From Polytrichum commune (lineage: Eukaryota; Streptophyta; Polytrichopsida; Polytrichales; Polytrichaceae), in the NCBI GenBank assembly GCA_950295325.1, contig OX485808.1, forward strand, positions 34,123,180 to 34,187,179: 64,000 nt of DNA, given 5' to 3'. Position numbers and translations under genes: made by a program. Under the pieces are notes generated by a model. That model saw only the letters and a program-made list of their open reading frames with translations. It was not told where the DNA came from and searched no databases. Numbering within the stretch: position 1 is the first letter of the stretch; the number at the start of each line of letters is the position of its first letter. Shown here in pieces: positions 56,419 through 64,000 of this stretch.

Positions 56419-57391
56419 TGTCGCAACCCTTGCAAGCCCCCCTTGACAATCTTGCCAATTTTCAATTCTAGCAAAGGTTACAAGCGCTAACCATTCGCAT
56501 TCCGCCATGCTAATGGTTAGCTCCTCCTACCCCGGACCATATCGCTCATAGGAGGGAACCAACCCTCCTACTTTGCTTTCGGGACTCACCCCTTAATCGG
56601 TAACCCATTCCTTAGATGTGGACTTCCATCCATGGAAGTCCAATCCCATGTTGATCATCGTGTTGCCGGAGCAACACTACAACAACCCGAACCATACTAG
56701 GCAACTATGGCCTCACATTGGGCCAATGCCTATGGAGGCCGTGCCGTTCGGCATCGGGTGGGTGAGGCCACACCACCTCACCCATATAAGCCTCTAGGAC
56801 TTTACGCGGGGCCCCTACCCCACCGTCAACCAACCTCTTGTCTCTCTACCAAGAGTTGGGGCCAAGTGGACATTTTCCTTTAGCTGCTGGGCCTAAATCC
56901 CCTAGCATCTTCAGACCATCATAACTTCCTTGTATGATGTCTGAATATAACAACCAACCCCTCCATCTTCATCTACGCTTCACGTAGATGCCGATGGACT
57001 CCTCGCTTGCCCCATTCGGGCAAGTCTTGAGGAAGTTATGCCTGTTTGAACCTTGGCAGTCCCGGGAATCACTCCCAAGCACTGCTATACCAGGGCGCTG
57101 TCCCGGGACAGCGCCCCACTCAAATGGCCATAACTCCTAGCTCACACCTCCGATTGAGGTGTTCTTGAGCATTCTAGAATCACCACGCCATGAGCTACGC
57201 ATAGCTCATGGCCTTACCCTCATGCCTCCTAGTCTCCGTGGGTGGGAGGCGTTCCCAACGCCCGGGGCCCTCACCCACACTAGGATCACTCAGGCCCTCT
57301 CACCAACGGCGCCACAAGTCCCAAGTGTCACTCCGGGGTCCCCCTTTTGCCCATGGTGTTTCGGGCACTCCTCATGCAGAGGTGCGCGACA
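56419..57391. mobile_element. Solo LTR, 973 bp, inside the LRR exon
   Basis: The ends are TGTCGC...GCGACA, a perfect 6-bp inverted repeat beginning TG and ending CA. It is flanked by a 5-bp direct repeat AATGA (56,414-56,418 and 57,392-57,396) derived from the LRR unit word ccaatga. There is a TATA-like catataag at 56,783-56,790. G+C is higher than in the flanking LRR DNA. No internal retroelement region is present, so this is a recombined solo LTR. It truncates the PNL-B LRR frame. Confidence 0.88.
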
Positions 57392-57396
57392 AATGA

Positions 57397-59079
57397 ACTC
57401 AAGTTGCCCAATGTCTCCGGTATTTCCCTTAAGCTCAAGCAACATCCCAAGTCCAATCTCACCAATGAAGTCAAGTTGCCCAATGTCTCCGGTACTTCCT
57501 TCAAGCTCGAGCAATTACCCATGTCCAATGTCACCAATGAAGTCAAGTTGCCCAATGTCTCCGGTACTTCCCTCAAGCTCGAGCAACCAACCAAATACAA
57601 TGTCACCAATGAAGTCAAGTTGCCCAATGTCTTCGGTACTTCCCTCAAGCTCGAGCAACCCCTCAATTGCAATGTCACCAATGAAGTCAAGTTGCCCAAT
57701 GTCCCCGGTACTTCCTTCAAGCTCGAGCAACGATACAAGTCAAATTTCACCAATGAACTCAAGTTGCCCAATGTCTCCGGTACTTCCTTCAAGCTCGAGC
57801 AACCAACCAAGTCCAATGTCACCAATGAACTCAAGTTTCCCAATGTCTCCGGTACTTCCTTTAAGCTCGAGCAACCATGCAAGTTCAATGTTACCAATGA
57901 AGTCAAGTTGCCGAGTGTCTCTAGTACTTCCTTTAAGCTCGAGCAATCATTCAAGTCCAATGTAACCAATGAAGTCAAGTTGCCCAATGTCTCCGGTACT
58001 TCCCTCAGGCTTTTGCACCATGCCAAGTTCAATGTCACCAATGAAGTCAAGTTGCCCAATGTCTCCGGTACTTCCTCCAAGCTCGAGCAATAACTAAAGT
58101 CCAATGTCACCAATGAAGTCAAGTTGCCCAATGCCTTCAATACTTCCCTCAAGCTCGACCAACCCCTCAATTTCAATGTCACCAATGAAGTCAAGTTGCC
58201 CAATGTCTCCGGTACTTCCCTCAAGCTCTTGCACCATCCCAAGTTCAATGTCACCAATGAAGTCAAGTTGCCCAATGTCTCCGGTAATTCCTTCAAGCTC
58301 GAGCACCAACACAAGTACAATGTCACCAATGAAGTCAAGTTGCCCAATGTCTCCGGTACTTCCCTCAAGCTCGACCAACTATTCAAGTCCAATGTCACCA
58401 ATGAAGTCAAGTTCCCCAATGTCTCAGGTACTTCCTCCAAGCTCGAGCAATAACGAAAGTCCAATGTCACCAATGAAGTCAAGTTGCCCAATGTCTTAGG
58501 TACTTCCCTCAAGCTCGAGCAACCATTCAAGTCCAATGTCACCAATGAAGTCAAGTTCCCCAATGTCTCACGTACTTCCCTCAAGCTCCAACAACCACAC
58601 AAGACCAATGTCACCAATGAAGTCAAGTTGCCCAATGTCCTAGGTACTTCCTTCAATCTCGAGCAACCAGACAAGTCCAATGTAACCAATGAAGTCAAGT
58701 TGCCCAATGTCTCTGGTATGAATTCCAATGCGTAACAATGAATTAAGGTAAGGTATTCTAACATCTTAAGGGTGCCAATATCAGGTGGAAATTGTTGCAA
58801 ATCAACAAACATCACCATCTCCAACACACGCAATTGTTTGAATGGAATGAAAAATGATGGTCGCAACTCTTTGATTTTTTCTCCTCTATATCGACTAGAC
58901 TTCATGTGCATCCGCATCCACCTCAATTTACTCGCATTCTTCATTGTTTTGTAAAAGTAATCCAAATTGTCACAATCGTTGATATGCAAGAGCCTTATGT
59001 TTGCCATTTCCAAACTTGTAATCATATCATAATTACAATGAGATCCAGCCACATGAAGACCTTCCACATTTTGCATCAT
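57397..59079 (-). CDS. PNL-B LRR exon, about 18 repeats, truncated by solo LTR
   Basis: The acceptor tgatgcag is phase 0 and the first residues are MIQNVEGLHVAGSH. About 110 residues of less regular LRR are followed by about 18 complete 24-residue units (ETLGNLTSLVTL plus xLxxCSSLKEVP) and a partial one (ETLGNLSSFVA). The frame then enters the LTR and stops about 20 codons later at 57,328. It has more than twice the repeats of LRR1. Variable positions differ between units (for example DLNGC, NLGWC, KLRGW, DFRYC), the usual pattern of a diversified recognition surface. Confidence 0.85.
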
Positions 59080-59295
59080 CTGCATCAACCATGCAATAAA
59101 TCATTGTTTATGGCACTCTTTTAAGTGTGTGGATTTTTTCATATTCTCTTAATTGACTAAAAAACCTTCAAACATAAACATTTACTTCCTTATATTTTTT
59201 CTACAAAGAATCTTATAAGTGCAAACTCAATTTAATCAAATTTGGACGCGTTATGATTATGAAACTAGACAAAGATGATGGATATATTCATTTAC
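59080..59295 (-). other. PNL-B intron between NBS and LRR (216 nt)
   Basis: Donor ATG|gtaaat and acceptor gatgcag, as in block A. Confidence 0.7.
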
Positions 59296-60417
59296 CATGC
59301 TCGCATTAGATTTGGTGGGCTCAAATTCAACCAAATTCCAAATTCTTTGTCCTCCAATATGCTCTTTGCACGCTATCATACGTCCCATGTCACGTAAATG
59401 ATCATGCATTGTCAACATCCCATCCGAATCCATTCGCACAAGACTTCGGTCCATGAGATTCAAAAGTGCAGAATGTGCGTTACTATCATCACAATCCCAT
59501 ATTTTCAACGCCTTCTCTTCTTCCATCCCTTGCTTGAGAACATCCCTACAAAAAAAACAAGCAATGTCCAAAAACATGTTTTTCTCTTCTTCATCCAAAT
59601 TATCGTAGCTTATCCTCAACGTTCTCCATATCCTTTCGTTGTCCCAACTACCACCAAGGCATTGTCCCCTCTGTAATCTTCGCAATGCTTGTTGCCATAC
59701 CCTAAGCCATTGAACTCCACACAAATAACCTCCCAATACTTCCAAGCTCAAAGGCAGACCACCACACGCTTCGATGACTTTGTTGGCAACTTTTTCAAAT
59801 TGCGGCCCTTGAGGTCGTTGTTGTAAGAATGCATGCTTGTAGAATAGCTCCTTTGCTTGATCTTCCTCCAATAACTCCATGTCCATCTTTCCATTGTGTG
59901 AGATACAAGTTGTTTTTAAGTCTTGCCAATTTCGGCTTGTGGCAATGATCTTGCTACCGTTAGCAAACTTCCACTTACATGAAACTAGCCCATAGAGTTG
60001 TTCTTGAGAGGCAACATCATCAAAGACAACAAAGACTTTTTTCCTCTCAAATATCTCTTGTAGGTACTTAAACCCCTCTTCAACAATCTTTATGGGTTTC
60101 TTGCACTTGAGATCCTCCAACAATTGTCTTTGTATATCCAAGATGTTTTTGGAGTCTCTCATATTTGCCACAAAGCTTGTTGCATCAAAGCCTTGATGCA
60201 CACGATGAAGAATGGCCTTTGTCAAAGTGGTCTTTCCACTTCCACCCATCCCGACGATGCCTAGAATTTGATTGGATTCTAGTTGAAATAACACGTTTGA
60301 GATTTTCTTATCAATATTGAGAAAGTGATCCGGGAGTGACGGTAATGAATGTGTGGACCGCACTTGTGATGGAAGTATTCGGTTTGCCCATGACAATGGT
60401 GCAAAAAGCTGAAAACC
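59296..60417 (-). CDS. PNL-B NBS (NB-ARC) exon
   Basis: A 374-codon exon, fully open, phase 0 at both ends, starting GFQLFAPLSWANRILPSQVR. Motifs in order are P-loop GMGGSGKTT, kinase-2 KVFVVFDDVAS, RNBS-B GSKIIATSRNWQDL, GLPL CGGLPLSLEVLGGYL, RNBS-D FLDIACFF and MHD LTMHDHLRDMGR. It is intact although the kinase exon upstream and the LRR exon downstream are damaged, so it could still be expressed as a truncated product. The sequence differs from both block A NBS exons at scattered sites (for example KCKKPIKIVEEG). Confidence 0.88.
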
Positions 60418-60690
60418 CTATACATACAAAATTTGATATTAGATATTGCTTTGACACGTAAGTTACAATAAATGCAAAAGAGTATGATTTCTATGAGTGC
60501 TATCAAAGTACCTTGACTGTCTCATTTAAAAGAATACGCTTTCTCTTTTAATAAGATTTCAAATTTGTATTTGGATCCAATATTTGATGAAAATGGATAC
60601 AACAAGATAAATTGATTATATTTGTTAGCCCATTTGAAAGTTGATGTGAACTAATTTCTAAACCATTTAATATATTGGTAGGATTAATAC

Positions 60691-62361
60691 CTTGGTATGA
60701 ATTCGACTTGTATGTTGGGCCTCATTAGCTTCTCTCCCCTCCAAATTCGGTGTCCTCCAAAAGCATTTGCACCAATACATGACGTCGTGAGGCAAATTTG
60801 AAATCCTTTGAAACAAGGTTGTCTCATTCTCCACCTCTTGATTTCTAAGTGCAACATTTCCCCGTAAAATGGAACTTCTCAATTCTTTTAATGTTGTGCA
60901 AATCTCCTTGAACTTGGGTCTCTTTGTTCGGTCTAATGACCAACATTCGTTGATCAAGGAGACCAAAACTTCGGGACAATCATCAGGCACCCATGGCCTC
61001 TCACCTGACCTTAGCCTTGTAGGAAGATCATGATCAATGCCTCCAAATGGTTGTTTTCCTGAGAGTATAGATGCACACATCACACCAAAACTGTATACAT
61101 CGGCTTCATGTGCATTCACTTTTTCCACTGCAAAAGACATCATGTTCTCTCTCTTTCGTTTGTTGTTTGGGAATAGCTCAGGTGCTTTGTACAACCTCGT
61201 CCCAATACCTTGGCTGAATTTCTCTGAAATGTTGCTATGCGCATCCGTTTTTGAAACTCCAAAGTCAGCCAACTTCACATTCACATAGTTGTCTTTGTGC
61301 AATTCGTCCACCATGATTTTATGCACCAATACATTGGCAGGTTTTAAATGCCGATGTGCAATTTTCTTCCCATGTAGATAACTCATGCCCTTCGCGATTT
61401 GTAAGATTATGTCCATAGCTACTTGAATTGGGAAGGGTGTTTTTGTTCCGCCATTGGATACCTCCTCCATCAATGCCTCCAAGCTTGTGTCTAGAAGCTC
61501 CATAGCAATGAAACATTTGCGTTTCTATGGTTTTCGGCCACAACATATGAATTTCACGACATTTGGATGATTAGCACTTGCAAGTATGCCTACCTCTTTC
61601 TTGAAGTTTTTGTCCCCATCTTCCATATCACCCAAAACTTGAACCTTCTTTGCACAAGGCAAACCAAACCAAGTTGTTTTCTCTACATTGCCACACGCAC
61701 CTTCTCCAAGTGGGCTTGAGCCTCGCCAACCCAATCGTGCATCAACCTCCACATGTTGTCCACCATTCACATAGTTTCCTTGATTGTCATATCTTTTCAA
61801 CAAGTATGCCACAATCGTTGACTCTTCACTAGCGACCTTGTTCTTAGAGGATGAATGCATGGATTCTACAGTTGCTTGTAATTGCCTCACCAATTCGAGA
61901 TGATCTTCAACTCCCGATTCACTCATGGTGCTTAGTGAAAAATTCACATCATCTTGAAATTGGTCGAACTGTCCAACACATTGGCCTTTTAAGTGTCGAT
62001 AAATATCATCATGACAATATTTGAGATCCATGAACAAGTCTTGGAACGCCTCTTCATTGTGGATTTGGAGCAATGCTATATGCCACCATTTCTCACCATA
62101 ACACTCTTGTACCAACAACTTGGCCCTTTCAATAACTAGAAACAACTCCTTCAAGAGCAAGTCACAATTGTTAAGAAACTCATTTGTATGGGAAGAAATA
62201 ATTGCTATGGTTCTGGTGAATTTTTTGAGCGTTTGTGCAAGACATGTGCATTGGCGTTGATTCAATGCAAACTTGGCACCCCCCTAATGCACAATTTGTT
62301 GTATGTAGTCAGTATTGAGTATACAAAGCCCCAAGATATTGGATTGATTAGCCATCATATC
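60691..62361 (-). pseudogene. PNL-B helical domain plus kinase exon, two nonsense codons
   Basis: The counterpart of 10,729-12,399, with the same acceptor (tatgcag, ATG at 62,358) and donor (AAG|gtatta, 60,690). Two GAG codons have become TAG: at 62,284-62,286 near the N-terminus and at 61,525-61,527 between CCGRKP and KRKCFIAMELL. The catalytic loop reads HRHLKPAN, so the catalytic aspartate of HRD is lost. The glycine loop (GEGACGNV), AKKV lysine, ADFGVS and KAPEL remain. It cannot give a full-length active kinase. The second half (from MELLDTSLEAL) keeps an open frame. Confidence 0.85.
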
Positions 62362-64000
62362 CTGCATACAAAACAAAAAAGGTAAGAATTAGAGTCACGT
62401 CGCATCCACAAATTCAATGCCACATCACACAAAGGAAAAGACAATAGCATTTGGCATAATTTGTACACATATTGCTAGACCTTTTTTTATGTTTGATGCC
62501 CACTTGGTGTCATTGTTGTGTGGTTTTCAAACAATACTTTATATGGAACACACCTAGCATATCAACATCTTAAATTAGCACATAACTTGATAGTGTACAT
62601 TGAACTAATATGTCAATCCTGAATTTCACTATGACTCATCACATGGCATTTATTGACAATTTGTAGAGAATTTTTCAAATCTACTTACTATGTCTTGTAA
62701 ACCTACAACATATAAAAGAAAGCACATAAAGCTATGTGTGACACATAAATCAAAGTATTGCTTTGTTCACCACAATTATAAGAGATAAAAATTCCAAGTT
62801 CAAATTTATAAAGTCTAATGATTTGTTTCTTGTATGTGAATAATTTCAAAAAAATTAAATATCCACATCAAATTACTATGGCCTCAATAAAATTATTACT
62901 ACTCAAAATGTTGCCAATGACAAGTTTGGAAGGACAAAGATGAGAACAATATAAGCCATCAAGTGGTGAAATTGAAGTGGAATTTCAACAAGTATTCACT
63001 GTTCATCACAACCACAAACCCAATCTTATCCCTAACGCATTGAAAATCATAGCCAACAAGAAAATTTGAGCATAAAACTTGTTATCAACAATGTGACTGA
63101 CAACTACAAAGAGCATAGAAATCAAATTCCTTTATTTTACCATTCAAAAAAACTCTAGAAGAATCAACAATTGGCCTTTTAATTGTGGGTGTTTAACAAA
63201 AAATTGGAGGTCATCTAAAACACAATGGGAGTTTCAAAAACTGCAATTGTAAAACACTATATCAACTTTTACGAATTCTTTGAGCACGTGAGACATGTTG
63301 TGGGAAAGTAAATACCTAAGTAAATAGTGGTGAACCTTTAGTTCCTTCTTGCATGGTGGCCTCTTTCAAACACCTATGTGTGCTCTTCGTTATATAATTG
63401 AATGCAGCTTCAGAGTTCCACGACTTGAAAGATGAAATTTTCCAAAGTGGTGTACTAATCCTTCATATCATCTCATCCACCTCAAACTGCAATACAAATG
63501 ACCATCTTTTCAAAATTATTTTTAGTTTAACTTTCATTTTTGTCGTTTGAATGATCTTCACTAACCAAGCCTCGCTTTCTGGCATACTTTGATGTTGTCA
63601 CATGCACTCTACCATACTTTGGCATAATGGCCTTTGTTCTCATGTCAATTGAAAAGTAAAATTTATTTTTAACACACCAACCTTTTTCAATTTTCCTCCA
63701 CAATGAACCACAGTGCCATTACAATCCCATTTCATAACAAGACCAATCTCCACTTGACATGGTTCGAAACAAGTTCATGGGTTACACTAAAAATGATGGT
63801 ATCAACTCTCCAAAGTCAAAAAGATGAAATGAATAAACAAATATGTCCACATAACTCTGACTCATCTCACCAATTTGTGTTAAACATTTGCTGCTAGGAA
63901 CGACAATCAAGATATATCATTATTTGATAACCATACTATTGCACTGAATTTTCAGCTTCCCCTTGCAAGGCATCAACAACATGGTCAATCATCCTTAATG
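62362..64000. other. Upstream flank of PNL-B, conserved with block A
   Basis: It matches 12,400-12,700 and 13,390-14,697 of A but lacks the hAT-like element and its surroundings. It presumably contains the promoter and 5' leader of the gene on the - strand. No TATA or start site could be fixed. The A-copy candidate leader exon is interrupted by TAG here. Confidence 0.45.

Larger units (their letters stand above)
45690..64000. repeat. Segmental duplication, block B
   Basis: This is the second copy of block A. It starts at the sequence ttgtttccatctagtg, which is also base 1 of the window, and is still collinear at base 64,000 (matching A near 14,697), so it continues beyond the window. Order and orientation match A: aldolase fragment (+), split dispersed repeat, LRR, NBS and kinase exons (-), upstream flank. 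B has one PNL unit where A has two NBS-LRR units. Confidence 0.9.

Noticed and set aside
57159..58093. Long + strand open frames over the LRR arrays (rich in S, P, M or in N, V, K, L), up to 268 codons; similar ones at 5,705-6,229, 8,230-9,002 and 55,470-56,327
   Set aside because: They are periodic shadows of the 72-bp LRR unit on the opposite strand; the unit length is divisible by three and is open in several frames.

Overview
The window looks like nuclear DNA of a non-seed land plant, most likely a moss. It is AT-rich, intron-containing and full of transposon debris. Its main genes join a protein kinase to an NBS-LRR immune receptor, a kinase-NBS-LRR (PNL) architecture known mainly from mosses. 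The species cannot be named from the sequence.

Layout. Two copies of one segment frame the window, in the same orientation: block A (1 to about 14,697) and block B (about 45,690 to the window end, where it is still collinear with A). Each has a plastid-type class I fructose-bisphosphate aldolase fragment on the + strand, then a split 220-bp-family repeat, then a PNL locus on the - strand, then a conserved upstream flank. In block A the PNL locus carries an internal tandem duplication. Read 5' to 3' on the - strand it has five exons: N-terminal helical domain plus kinase, NBS1, LRR1 fused to the kinase C-terminal tail, NBS2 and LRR2. All are open and all four junctions are phase 0, so one transcript could encode a receptor with two NBS-LRR modules. 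In block B the kinase exon has two nonsense codons and HRD changed to HRH, the NBS exon is intact, and the LRR exon (about 18 repeats) is cut by a 973-bp solo LTR.

The 31 kb between the blocks (14.7-45.7 kb) is mostly mobile-element sequence: a Ty1/copia remnant, a Tigger/pogo-like element with TA duplications, a family of about 475-bp TA-flanked MITEs, a MULE-like MITE with 9-bp duplications, foldback elements, a LINE reverse-transcriptase remnant, satellites and minisatellites. A hAT-like MITE lies inside block A. Several elements are nested, which gives a relative insertion order. The only recognisable housekeeping gene here is a 5'-incomplete BRX1 (ribosome biogenesis, Brix domain) at 41.2-43.7 kb. 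One of its exons is split by an 833-bp insertion that holds a 41-bp palindromic minisatellite between inverted repeats.

Main theme: a receptor locus evolving by segmental duplication, unequal exchange inside 72-bp LRR units and element insertion. In both copies an already inactivated LRR unit (a frameshift in A, a TAA codon in B) was afterwards amplified three times. The fused double-NLR reading in block A is the candidate for an undescribed protein architecture. All exon models are inferred from open frames, splice consensus and paralogue comparison by eye; no transcript data or database search was available.
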